Below, piece after piece: positions 36,622-48,147 of a stretch of DNA of 64,000 bases. Numbering within the stretch: position 1 is the stretch's first letter; each line of letters opens with the position of its first letter. The position numbers were made by a program, and so were the translations under genes. Below the pieces are notes generated by a model. It was not told where the DNA came from and did no database searches. It saw only the letters and a list, made by a program, of their open reading frames with translations. This stretch comes from Chrysopilus asiliformis (taxonomy: Eukaryota; Arthropoda; Insecta; Diptera; Rhagionidae): positions 104,852,034-104,916,033 of the forward strand of contig OZ035962.1 of the NCBI GenBank assembly GCA_964034945.1. Direction: 5' to 3'.

Positions 36622-36995
36622 GTAGAACCTGAATCGTACGTCGATGCGTCCGTCATGCGTGCGTCACGTTGACAGTTCGAGTAAAATCAACGGGCTGCTA
36701 TGAGTACTCCCGTAATAATGCGTTTTCCGATGCGGCAGCCGCATAGAGTAGGTCGAATTTCTACTTTTACATGCGGCAACGCACGGAAATGTCATTTCGC
36801 AAAAAAGTTTGTTTACGATTTAAGAAATTTAAGTATGGAACAAATTGAAAGTAATTGTTTCGACGATAAACTAATAGAAGAAGTGCAAAACAATGAATTA
36901 ACTCCAGATTCGTTGCCGTACCCAACTGTCACCGCATCGAACTGTCAACCGGACGCACGCATGACGGACGCATCGACGTACGATTCAGGTTCTAG
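36622..36995 (+). mobile_element. MITE with long TIRs, TIR TAGAACCTGAATCGTACGTC
   Basis: Inverted ends of about 55-60 bp, near-perfect (they continue through GATGCGTCCGTCATGCGTGC). The interior holds a plus-strand open frame from the ATG at 36700 (MSTPVIMRFPMRQPHRVGR) that runs through the right end and may be a remnant of a longer protein; no family recognised. Confidence 0.82.
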
Positions 36996-37812
36996 CTTAA
37001 GTCATCATGTCAGAATCGTAGTCACGAAACTAACATTTTGGTCGCTTTGACTTACCTTAAGTTATTCGTCGGCTAAATCCACGGTATAATACAGTGGGCT
37101 AAATTCTTGTTTGGCCCATACTCACACGAAAACGAGAAAAACGGGTTTTTAAAGATTAAAATTTTTTTAAACAAAAACTGTCCGAAACGATTTTTTTATT
37201 TCTTTGTGATTGGTTTTATACTAAATAGAAATCCTACTGCATGACGAGCATTGGCACTGTAATCAATTGTGTTATCAACGTATAATAACAATTTTGTTTT
37301 TATAAATAGGATTTCTTGAAAGTGGGGAATCTATCCGAAATTTAACCTACATCAAAAAAACAATTACTACTTGTTTGATACAAAGTTTTATCCAAAGTAA
37401 AAGAAATACAAAAAAATTCTTTACTGAAAGAAAATTAACAATTTAAAATTATTCAAAATGGTAATAAATTAGTAAATTGAATGTGTCGATATAAAATTCA
37501 TGTTATCATTTTTTGATGGAATATGTATTTAGAATTTTTTTCCAAATATACACACATCTTGGAAAAATGCCATAACATTAAATTGCAATTGCAATTTTGT
37601 TTAAATAACTCACAACTCAAAATATATTTTCCAATACAATGCTTCTGCATTAACAAATATTTTCGAATAAAAAAACACAAATAAGGGTTGTTATGAATTG
37701 AAGACATAATATTCAATCAACTAACAAAAACAATTAAAAATTCAAACACAATAAACTGTTATTAGTTTAGTATATTTATAACATGTTCAAATAAAAAGTG
37801 TGGCAGTAAGAA

Positions 37813-40800
37813 TTAGTGGTATTTGGCAACGGGAAAACTACGTGATTGACGACACGCAATTAATGCATCTCCGCCAGTTCCAGGTGGACATTTGCAAACT
37901 GCTAAATGACTTTTGGGCTCACATATCGCGTTCGAGCCACACTTTCCAATGCAAGGATTAACACAAGAATAATTTATGCATGCCTTATTATCTGGGCACT
38001 CTTTATCCTCTTGACATTCTCCCTAAAAATCGATTTATTTTAAAAACATCGTTATCTTGAATTTGCTTTAGTTACATACACGAACGCAGTGTGATAGTGA
38101 ATTTCCTGTGTATCCTGGCAGACATGTGCAAACAGGACGTTCCCGACCAGTGTTGTCGTGTCCTGGAGTGCATTGGGCATTTGTCCCACAAGGATTAGGT
38201 GAGCAAAGATCCGCTTTGAAAATAGAACAATATTATTTTAAATATATTTTTTCGCAAAAGAAATGTACAAGTTGTGCCCATTGGTTTTATTATGAAACAA
38301 AGATATTTATTTGTTAAAACGAGCCTACCCGAGCCCGTTTTAACGGTGTATTACAAACGGCATACTAAATTCAATATGTACGCTACTACAGTGCAATCTT
38401 GTTAGTCCGGATTAATTAAAACCTAAAAAGATCCGAATATCACTATCAAAATATCAATCCGGATTACAACATACCGCAATGAATTAGCTTGTCCGAAATA
38501 CTGAATCCGGATTACAGGAGGTCCGGACTAACAAGGTTGCACTGTATATGATTCTCATATGAGAGTATAAACACAACAAATTCCAGGTTAATAGCGCCAT
38601 TAGATAGTGAATTATTTTTCGATCCAAATTTACTCGATATTACTTAAGGTAGACACAGTCATTTATATACACAATTCTTACCTGGTGTGAACGGTCTACA
38701 CGCCTTGAAAGGGTCACCTGTCATATCTCTTGGACAACTGCAAACGGGAGTGAGCCCTCGCAATTCGCAATTAGCATTGATCCCGCATGCTCCGTCGCAA
38801 GTATTTTTGCAGATTCCATAGAAGCACGCAGGTCTATTCGAAGGACAATCCACATCCCCATAGCATTCAGGTCGGCATTCTGTGAATGGTGACCCGATAT
38901 ATCCTTTTGGGCACTCACACACCGCGCGATGGTTGTGAACACTACTGCACTGCGCCCCAGTTCCGCATTGTTTACAAGCTGCGACGCATTTGAAGTCCTT
39001 GCACATCTCCTGCTGCCCACATTCAGAATCATGTTCGCATTCGTGCCGACATCCTGATAACGGATTTCCCTGTAATCGAATTTTATATTAGAACTGCTAA
39101 GAGTTTTTATAATTGATCAGCAATAATTACTGTAAAGCCATGTAAGCACGAACAAGTAGGAACTCCATTAAGTATTTCACATTTCGTATTTATCCCGCAT
39201 GGGCTGGGTCGACATTGCTCTTCTAAAATTGGTAATGAGACGAATAAATATTTTGCGATTAGCATTCAGGTATAACGATTATCATCCCACTTAGATTTAC
39301 GCGGCGGAGCCAACATATCCAACAACATTCGCAACAAAATTCCCACGTGAAAAATCAAATTTAGATATTACATAGCATAAATTATGGAGGAAGTAGTTAT
39401 GCAGAACCAAGATCAAGGTGAAACTATTAAACAAAAGTATTAATTTTATTTTATTAGTACGGTTTTTGAACTTGATTCAACAATCATCTGGTTTGATTGA
39501 TATCCTTGATCTTATATAAAATCAATTATGATGATGACATAAGAAAAACCAAATCGTAACGGGTCTTTTCCATTCAATGGACATGTTGACTCGCTTTTTT
39601 TCTCTTCATTCAAATTTTGAAGCAAACAAGTTTGTGAAAAAAAACTACCTGGATCAGAAAGGCGACATTGGTGGAAAGGATCTCCATTAAAGCCTTTCGG
39701 GCAACTACATACGGCCACGTGATTTCTGGGCTAAATTTTAAAAGTTGTGAATTTCTAATTTTAAGATTTGAAAAGTGCAAATTACCTCACAATTAGCATT
39801 AGCTCCGCAAGCTCCAATACAAGGATTCACACAACGGCCATTTTTACAAGTCATGTCGCCACGGCATTCGACACTGTCGAGACATTCAGCGCGATGACAA
39901 ACGGTTAACGGGTTTCCGCTATGGCCAGGTGGGCAGGAACAAACTGGTCGTCCGCCAGCAGTTTCCTGGCACATAGCGTTCGTTCCGCAAGGATTTCCGC
40001 TGCAACCTTGACCTGAAACTGAAATTTCGATCTTTAATTTAGGTCTCGATTAGACATAAATTGGGATTTAGTTCAATGGCCTGGCATTAAAATGACAATT
40101 GCAGACATTTTTCAAGCAATTTTGCCCAAGACATCAGAAAAATTCACAATTTATGTCTAATCGAGACGAGGTTATATTAAGTGAATTTAATTCTTCGTTT
40201 CAAAAGTACAGTATCTCAAAAAATTTACACACACTTTATAATTTCAGTATTTTGAATATATATCTTTGGTAAAAACTCGAAATCAAGAAAGACAAACGTA
40301 AGAGACTTTTATTAAACCGCGCCCCGTTATAAAAAAAAATCTTTTCTCCGCTTATCTCCGGGTAAAAAAATTTTTTTTGTCTTAAATTTGAACGATTTTC
40401 GCATCATTTTATTCTGAAAGAGTTTTTGAAAAGGCAACAAAAGGCAGCAACTTCGCGCGAATATGATAAAAAAATTACAATCTCTTCAAATTTTCCCGAA
40501 CACAACAGTTTTTCACAAAATTTTTACAGAATTATCAAACTCTAAAAACACTAATTTTTCTTAAATGCACTTTTAATTATTATTTCACTTCACTTTTCGC
40601 CCGTCATTTGCACCTCATACCAAATTCTTGCTTTCGAAAATTTCCGCCGCTACGTTTTTATCAATGTCTAAGATTTTTGCTAAAGGCGAAAAAAATTTCC
40701 TAGAAAAACCGTCTTCATCAGACATTTTAATTTTGGAACAAAAACTTATTAAAGAACTTGTATTTGAGTATTTGATACTAAAACACGGTCTTGACAAAAA

Positions 40801-41582
40801 CATAAGTCAAGACCGTGTTTTAGTATCAAATACTCAAATACAAGTTCTTTAATAAGTTAGAATTATAAAGTTGTGTATAATTTTATCATATCCTGTACGT
40901 CTGCAAAGAATATTTTATGATAAGAATTAAAAATTGTCTATATATATATTATTTTTTTTATGTTTTCGTGTTATAAATGTAATGGCAAAAGTTTTTGATC
41001 GTCACATGTATGACTACAGTTAAAATTAAATTTTTATGCATTTTACTAGAACTCGTTCTCAATAAACAAATCGTTCTCAATATATTAAAATTATTTTTTT
41101 TAAATGAATATCTTAAAAGCTGATTTAGAAAAATAAAATCATCAAAAATCAAAATTTTCGCAACTTTTTTTATATACCTAACTGTGATTTCTTGCATACT
41201 TCTCAAGTTTTTATAAAAATTTCAGCCTCGACATATTTCAAGAAGTAGGTATTATTTTTTTATGATTTTCGTATAGCCTAGAAAACTTGGAAACATTGGT
41301 TTGTAGTTTGTCCATAGTATTGTAGATACTATTTACCAAAAATTTTTGCCCTCCTCAATCGAACTTTTAATATTAAGTTAATTTACAAAGTGTAATAAAA
41401 TAAAATATGTAATGCTAATTTGTTTAATATAAAAAATAATAATGTGTACTTTGTTGTTGTGAGTAGAACTCGTCTTGTGTATAATATTGTTTGGCAGATG
41501 AACAGTTTATACATCCTCGATTTATACCTGACACCAACACCCCACAGGATATCACCAGCCCAAATGCCACCAATAACTTCAT
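37813..41582 (-). CDS. Secreted EGF-like / dumpy-type Cys-rich repeat protein, 395 aa
   Basis: Seven exons: 41582-41528, 40012-39786, 39730-39649, 39222-39131, 39069-38682, 38213-38080 and 38022-37813. All junctions are GT-AG and the phases sum to 1188 nt ending in TAA. MKLLVAFGLVISCGVLVSG is a signal peptide joined across a 1.5-kb intron to QGCSGNPCGTNAMC. The body repeats a pattern of NPC-G-NA-C, then CSCPPGHSGNPLTVC-like, then EC-DS-EC-CVNPC, as in dumpy and related insect EGF-module proteins. The C-terminus is CRQSRSFPVAKYH. No transmembrane segment or GPI signal is evident, so an extracellular or cuticle-associated protein is inferred. It lies upstream of the RhoGAP gene on the same strand. 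The exact ortholog was not recognised. Confidence 0.9.
38389..38544. mobile_element. Pogo/Tigger-like MITE, family P3 (CAGTGCAA)
   Basis: Ends CAGTGCAATCTTGTTAGTCC / GGACTAACAAGGTTGCACTG, flanked by TA. Lies in an intron of the EGF-like gene. Confidence 0.88.
40043..40167. repeat. Short inverted-repeat element
   Basis: GTCTCGATTAGACATAAATT is repeated inverted about 85 bp away. It lies just upstream of exon 2 of the EGF-like gene, within intron 1. Confidence 0.65.
40745..40856. repeat. Perfect inverted repeat, 51-bp arms, 10-nt loop
   Basis: Left arm 40745-40795, loop 40796-40805, right arm 40806-40856, no mismatch seen. The arms begin CTTATTAAAGAACTTGTATT. It lies in intron 1 of the EGF-like gene, so it would be transcribed and could fold into long double-stranded RNA. 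Confidence 0.93.
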
Positions 41583-43720
41583 TTTAAAATCGATCTGGAA
41601 ATTCAAATACAGCAAGAATAACTATTTTTAAGACACTTGATGAAATTTTTGTTTTTAACAAAAAATGAAAACACAATTGATATTTTTTTTATCAAAACTG
41701 CTTAGTTAATAACATTGTCAGCTTTTTAAAAATATTCACAGAAAAAATTTACCATAAAAATTTGATTATAACCAGAACAACATTAACCAAATTTGACGAT
41801 TCAATGTTACACTGAAAAAAATATATTTGATACACTTATCACACCTCTGACACGATCTAAAGCCACTAACAAACTGAGCTCGTTTGTTGTTAAACATGAT
41901 TTTTATAAGAAATTTTAATGATTTCAGGACGGACAAACTCGTCTAAAATCAAATAATTTCAATGGCCACAATTTAATCTACATTAAAAAAAAACATGTTA
42001 CTAGTTTATAGATACTTTGATATTCTTTTGTAGATATTGGGTGCGAGAAGATTTTTCTGCTCGACTCCCATATCGTAACCAAATTTGGTAGAGCAAGTTG
42101 TTAGTTTACATTGAATTGATTGTTTTACAGGGCAAATGAGTATTTATCGATACAGTGTCTTGATAAATATTGTTGTCATTAACATTAGTCCATTCATTAA
42201 TATTCTTAATTGCAGTACCCACTTAGAAATACATAAAAAATACAAAAATATCAAATAGAATCTTTTTTTAAGAATTAAAAATTGCTCTTTTCTGCCAGTT
42301 CCGTCTGTCATTCGCTATTAATTGCATGTGTTTATTATACCGATATATGCGTAGGAGTGTTATTTTATTTTATTATGTAGAAAATATTACATCACATCTA
42401 GAATTTTTTTATAACAAGTTTTAGACCCGATGATCCAATGTTTCTCAATAAAACGTCTTCATTTTTTTTATATGTTTTATCCAAATTCTTCTTTAAATTC
42501 TCAATTCCATTTATTTCCTAAACTGGCTTTCGGTACAGTGATACTAATTTGAATAAAAATATCACACATTATACATTTCAAAAACATGTGTAGCTATATC
42601 TCCATAATTCTAAAACAAAACAGTAGAAAAGAACTGATTTGTAGGATTGAAAATTGTAAAAAAAAATTTTATCGCATTTTTACTTTCCTGTGTAATAGAG
42701 GGAAAGTATTGTATTAATGACGGACTTGAAAACGTGTACAGATAGAAATCGTCTGATCAGCACGAAATCCGTTTCAGGCAGAAAAAAAACAATATCGATT
42801 TGGCACGTGTTGCTATTTAATAAGTTTTCTATGCTTTGAAAGTCTAGTTTGTCTAGATATATTAATAAACAGTTCCTCCTAGAAGCGTCACACGATCAAC
42901 TTTTTTTAATAGACAGATTCTCAAAAATAAATAATGACATTATGGAGATCGTTTCCAAAAATCGTTTAAAAAATCTGTTTGACACCTATATGTGTTAATA
43001 AAATCTGTGAATCTATTACTACTCTTAGCACCTCAACAACATTCTTCTCTCACTGATTTACAATTAATCTTGTCAGTTTTTTAGTAATTTTTGTAATGAC
43101 TAACGATTTTATACATTCGAAAAAGATACCATGAAATTCTATAATTTTATACGACAACAATATTTCAGGAATATTCTTCAGAAATATTTTAATATCTTAA
43201 ATTCTTTCTATGAAATCATATTCAGACTGATATTTTTTAATTTTCTGATAAAAATTGTTCTTAGAAATGAAACGCCGGCAAAAGTAACATAAATTTTATA
43301 TAATTTTTAAGTACTGCTCAAGAAACTACCTAAATAATACAGATTTTTTAATCCAAATATAACTTTTTATGCATCAAATTGATGTTTTGCAGATCAAATT
43401 AGATTTTTTCGCATATCAAATTCAGTTTCGTTTCAGAAAATTAATAATTTTGATCAATTGGATTTTCGTAAAGATTTATCTATAGTTGATAAAAACAATA
43501 ATTATTATGCAAGAGATTTTATTGAAATAAGGAAATTTTGTCCGTCCTAATTCACTTTAAACATTGCTTCCAAATATCACAGTTAGTTTTTTTTAATATT
43601 TGAAAAATTTAGTTAATATTTTGTTTCCTTCATATTTAAAAAAACGCGCCAACTTACATGTCGCTGAGTTTCGTTAATTTCGTTCAATAACTACACGAGC
43701 GACACGTACAAAGGAACTTA

Positions 43721-44354
43721 AGGCTTAACTATAATCGACATAAGAACGCATATGTAAATGTCAAATTCCCAACGAATGTTGACATGCATAGCCGTCAACA
43801 TAAAAGCTAACCATAATAGGCATAGACTGACATAAGTAAAGTTAAATTTTTCTCGATAGTAATTGACAAAGTTGAAGGAAAAAATGAGTGAATTGAAAAA
43901 AATTAAAGAAATATTTGAAATTGTGAAGTGCTTAAAAGAATTAAGCGACCTGAAAGATGAACTGGATGAATACGGCAGAAAGAAGCGTTCATGTTATGTA
44001 CGAGAAATCAATCGCGACAGGAAAACGCACGGATACTACGTAGTCACCTTCTTAAAAGTAAAAAGGCTTGATCCGGATCAATTTTTTATTCACACGAGAA
44101 TGACCACAAATGTCTTTGACTATCTGTTGTCCTGCTTGAGTCCCTTTTTGGAAAAATTTTAGGTTATGTTCACTATTTACATATGCCAGTTCCATTTGTA
44201 TCGAATTATTCATGCTTAACGAATGTTTAACGAAGGTTTGAAAGTGGCAACACTCTTGACATATGCCTATTGTGGGTATTAACACTGACTTTCTTATTCT
44301 GGAAATGACATATGCAGCTACATATGCGTTCTTATGTCGATTATAGTTAAGCCT
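43721..44354 (+). mobile_element. PIF/Harbinger-like element with truncated transposase
   Basis: TTA duplicated at 43718-43720 and 44355-44357. TIR AGGCTTAACTATAATCGACA extends about 35 bp. A 3-bp TTA target is typical of PIF/Harbinger. The interior encodes a transposase N-terminus only (next entry). Confidence 0.88.
43863..44162 (+). pseudogene. Harbinger transposase N-terminal fragment, about 99 aa
   Basis: After a Lys/Glu-rich start, CYVREINRDRKTHGYYV and the DPDQFFIHTRMTTNVFDYLL block match the N-terminal pattern of Harbinger nucleases (W-R-P, then E-F-N-R-M-F-LL). It stops at SPFLEKF before any DDE catalytic residue, so it cannot be an active nuclease. The first codon of the frame is not ATG; an ATG lies at 43884. 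Confidence 0.7.
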
Positions 44355-44439
44355 TTAGGAGATAATGACTAGAGAGCCTATAGTCTCTGTAATATTTATT
44401 ACACAACTTTGGACCGATATCTCTTACAGTAGTATAAGT

Positions 44440-44908
44440 AACACCGCGTCTTGATTAAAAATTTTTCATCCCAAGAAATATCTCACCGGAATGAGATTTT
44501 TTTGACAGCTGGGCCGAAAATCTCTTGAAATTTAGTACTCAAAATGCCGATGAAAAGTAAACACATAGTCGCCGCTCCCGCAATTAATGCAATACGTGAA
44601 ATTGAAAAGGCTGAAACAGAAGAACAGACGAAAAGAAAGACCTCTTAATGTTATATATTTTTTTTTTTTTTTATATTCTCTTCCAAAGCTTTTTGTATCG
44701 TATTGTTTGTAAAAATTAGTTATTTTCGCAACTACTTGTCGGGAGAATTTAGATTCCGCCATCTTGAATTGAGAAATTCCAAGAAATTTTGCAATTGCAA
44801 GATTTCTTGAAATTTATCTCTGGGATTTTTTATCGCCGTCAACTCGAGCTCTGATTGGTCAATCAAAAATCTCTGCGATGAAAAATCCCAAATCAAGACG
44901 TGGTGTTA
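44440..44908. mobile_element. Element with TIR AACACCGCGTCTTGATT
   Basis: AACACCGCGTCTTGATT at the left, AATCAAGACGTGGTGTT at the right, with ATTTTTCATC / GATGAAAAAT inside. Further inverted CAAGAAAT / ATTTCTTG motifs. Target duplication unclear. It carries only a short open frame from 44544 (MPMKSKHIVAAPAINAI). Confidence 0.72.
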
Positions 44909-45129
44909 GGCCGCGTTCGAATAGAGCGAGCAGATCATTTTCGCTCGACATCGATATAATTTTGGGATAGTTCGAGTCCCCCTAAGATAACCTCAAATTT
45001 TGAACTTAAATAGAGACCTCGGCGAACGAATAATTGGACACAATTCAGAGTTCTTGGAGAACTTCGAGCTAATAAAAGAACGGATATAGAATCTATCAGA
45101 GCGTTCATAGTTCTCTGAAATAATAAAAG

Positions 45130-45630
45130 AACTCAACTTTATTTTGAAAAAGCGAAAGAAGAAGCGAATAACTTAAACAGATTCCTCAGCCTTGCAGCTT
45201 TGAGAAAATTAAATAAATTTGACGTCGGAAAATTCGCACCGCAAACACTTCAATCGGGCCAAGGACTAGTTTGGTAAGTAATTTTGTTCCTCGCAGGAAT
45301 CTTAGCCAGCAGGAAGTGCGGATGGGGTTAAATGTGGATAAATAGTATCGAAACAGGTAGCATAGCTTTGTTTGTAGGAATTCGTGTGCCAAACGCGGAT
45401 CAGCAACATCCAAAATTACATCACGGTACAAAATTGAGCTCGAATTGAGCGCGTAGATGGTGAAATTACGAAATGCTGTGCAGCAGATCTTGGAAGTCCC
45501 ACTTGGCGCTTTGCTGGTAGTCCTAGATTTATCAAAATAAAGAAAGGCCTACCCCGCAAAGAAGTCGCCGCCTCGGCCCACCACCTTGCCGGGTTCAATA
45601 TCCAACGCAAAACCTTAAATCGCAAAAAAT
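45130..45630 (+). pseudogene. Unidentified coding-like relic
   Basis: Two plus-strand segments read like protein. One is YFEKAKEEANNLNRFLSLA...QTLQSGQGLVW, ending at a good donor (TTTG|GTAAGT, near 45273). The other is at about 45436-45624 with GEITKCCAADLGSPTWRF and GLPRKEVAASAHHLAGF. Stops lie between and upstream, and no family was recognised. It may be a decayed mobile-element ORF or exons of an unknown gene. Confidence 0.35.
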
Positions 45631-46032
45631 AGCAACGAAAAAAATGCACTTACAGCTTGAATTTGGAGTTAGTTGCAATAGATTAGTAAGCTTAAGGGAA
45701 GTAGGTCGAATTTTTTGTAAGGTCGAATTCCGAGAAATGGGGGCATCATAAAATCTATTTTTATCATACTTCTATGACTACTGAACAAATCTAACAACTC
45801 CGAAAGAAACAAGGTGGTCCTTTTGACATGGCCAAAAACCGGTATGATAAAATATTAGTGGTCCAAATTTTGTTGAAAGGTGAAAACACTGGTTCTAAGG
45901 TCTTCCCAAATTCGTAGTTGATTTCCTCAAATTTAAATCGAAGGTTTACTTAAATGCCAGTAATAAAATACTTCCAGTTCTTGCACTGTAAAAAACAAAA
46001 AAAAGAAGACCCGATTAGGAAATTGATATACA

Positions 46033-48147
46033 ATGACGACAAGTAGTGAAGACGTCCTCCTTCAAATGGGGGAGGTGCGGTTCAAAAAAGGCGATGGAAC
46101 CATCTACGTGATGAACGAGCGGCTTGCTTGGATGGCGGAAAATCGTGATACAGTTGCAGTTTCGCATCGATTTCAAGATATCAAAAGTAAGTCAAAATAC
46201 GAAATTAAATTAAATTCTAATAACAATTGCTTCTCCTTTTAGTGCAAAAAATCTCGCCGGAGGGCAAGCCCAAAGTTCAACTTCAAGTCGTTCTACACGA
46301 TGGCAACAGTTCGACATTCCATTTCGTCAATCGAAATGGTCAACAAGCACAAATCTCTGACCGTGATAAGGTGAAGGAGTTGCTGCAGCAACTTCTGCCA
46401 AATTTTAAACGAAAAGTCGACAAGGAACTTGAAGAGAAGAATCGAATTCTGTCCGAGAATCCGCATCTGTTGCAATTGTACAAGGATTTGGTCATAACTC
46501 AGGTCCTAACAAGCGAAGAATTTTGGGCGACACATGCGAAAATTTACACTCAGAACAAGAATGCTAAAAAACAGGAAATTGGTGGGCAACAATCTATAGA
46601 AATATTTACAATAAAAATGTTTCCTAACTGCCCTACATTCATTTTAGGTGTATCTGGTGCCTTTTTAGCTGACATTAAACCCCAAACAGATGGCTGTAAT
46701 GGACTGAAATACAACTTAACCGCAGATATTATTGACTGTATTTTTAAGACATATCCGGCTGTTAAACGCAAGCATCAGGAACAGGTTCCTTCCAAGCTGA
46801 CAGAGAATGAGTTCTGGACAAAGTTTTTTCAGTCGCATTATTTCCATCGTGATCGAATAACAACTGGGACCAAAGATATTTTCACAGAATGTGGGAAAAT
46901 CGATGATCAAACGCTGAAGGCTGCAGTACAACAGGGCGCTGGCGATCCTCTACTAGATTTGCGGCAATTTGTGGACAATACTCTTGAGGAAGGGTTCGGT
47001 GGGGCTGCCACCGATAAAAATGGTGTAAATAGCGGTAATATTGTCCATCAGAGTTTGATCAAACGATTCAATCAACATTCAATTATGGTGAAGTCCAACT
47101 AATTTAATTTACAGCGACATGAATGCATAGCTAAATTCTTAATAATGTTTCAGGTCTTAAAGACATGCACTGATGTATCTCCGACAACTCCTGCCACACA
47201 AAATGCCTCATCAATAGACGCCAATAAAAACGATCTCAGCATAAATGGAGTCAAAGAAAAACATAAAGAGAAACATAAATCGTTGAATAACAATACGAAT
47301 AACAGTCATCCACCATCAAGGCGAAGTTCCACAGATTCACAATCATCTTCAAACTTGTCACAAAACAAACAGAAACGGTTAAGAATCCTAGAGAAGATTT
47401 CATACGACGATCTTGGTCCACCGGATATCGAACCACAAAACATTGAAACTAGTAGCCAGAAACGGTCCCAGAATTTAAATTTAGCCAAAGTCGAGAGATA
47501 TTTACATGGCCCTGTCCCAGTTACGAATTACGAGGCGCAAGAGGAACCTCAGGAATTGGACATGACGCAGTATCAAATCTATCAGGATACGGAGTCGTGG
47601 GGCCAGCGAACACCGCACAAAGTATTGGTCAGTGCGACGGCCGCGGTTAATGCACTGGGCGAACTCAGTCCGGGCGGAGCCCTGATGCGCGGCTTCCAGG
47701 AACAATCACTGGCACGTTAGTATTAATTGAAAATATTCCGAAATTCATTCACGTAAATTGAATAAAATCTCATTTACAGAACTGGTTCCTCAAGACGTAG
47801 AAAAGGAGCTAAGGAATCTCTACTTGTCGCTTAGCGAACTACTACGACATTTCTGGAGTGCTTTTCCACCGACCAACTCTGATCTAGAAGCACGCGCTGT
47901 ACGAATGCACGAAGCATTGCAAAGATTCAAAATGGCAAAATTACAACCATTTGAGGTAGATTTACTTAAAGTACATCGAATTTGACATTCTCAGAGTTTT
48001 ATATTTCTCTTTATAAATCAGGATCGGGCAATGCGCGAACTTTCTCCATTAGGTTCCTCATTGACTCAACACCTAAATCAGCTGCTTCAGTCGGCGGCAC
48101 GAAAATTCGCAACGTGGCAGGACAGAAAGATGAGACAACATCGGTAG
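46033..48147 (+). CDS. Tfb1: TFIIH core subunit p62 / Tfb1 (GTF2H1 ortholog), 598 aa
   Basis: Structural subunit of the TFIIH core, used in RNA polymerase II initiation and nucleotide excision repair in the nucleus. Six exons: 46033-46186, 46243-46581, 46648-47087, 47154-47715, 47780-47955 and 48022-48147; all GT-AG with consistent phase, 1797 nt including TAG. The N-terminal PH-like domain spans about residues 1-105 (GEVRFKKGDGTIYVM, LAWM). BSD domains follow around 122-160 (LTSEEFWATHAKIY) and 190-240 (ENEFWTKFFQSHYFHRDR). The C-terminus ends ARKFATWQDRKMRQHR, as in animal p62. Length is close to the usual for insects. Introns are all short, unlike those of the RhoGAP gene. Single-copy and intact here. 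Confidence 0.96.
46582..46647 (+). other. 66-nt in-frame, stop-free intron 2 of the p62 gene
   Basis: Donor ATTG|GTGGGC and acceptor TTTTAG|GTGTAT. Its removal restores EIGVSGAFLADIKPQ, the conserved family sequence. Left in, it would add 22 residues without a stop. Confidence 0.8.

Larger units (their letters stand above)
41583..46032. other. Intergenic region between EGF-like and TFIIH p62 genes
   Basis: Divergent promoters are expected at each end. Contains a PIF/Harbinger-like element, a second inverted-end element and a coding-like relic near 45.1-45.6 kb. The stretch 41650-43700 is AT-rich; a 12-bp inverted pair AGGACGGACAAA at 41929 and 43541 is the only structure seen. Confidence 0.45.

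Noticed and set aside
40207..40240. CAGTATCTCAAAAAATTTACAC as a possible Tc1 left end
   Set aside because: TA precedes it, but no matching right end was found downstream.
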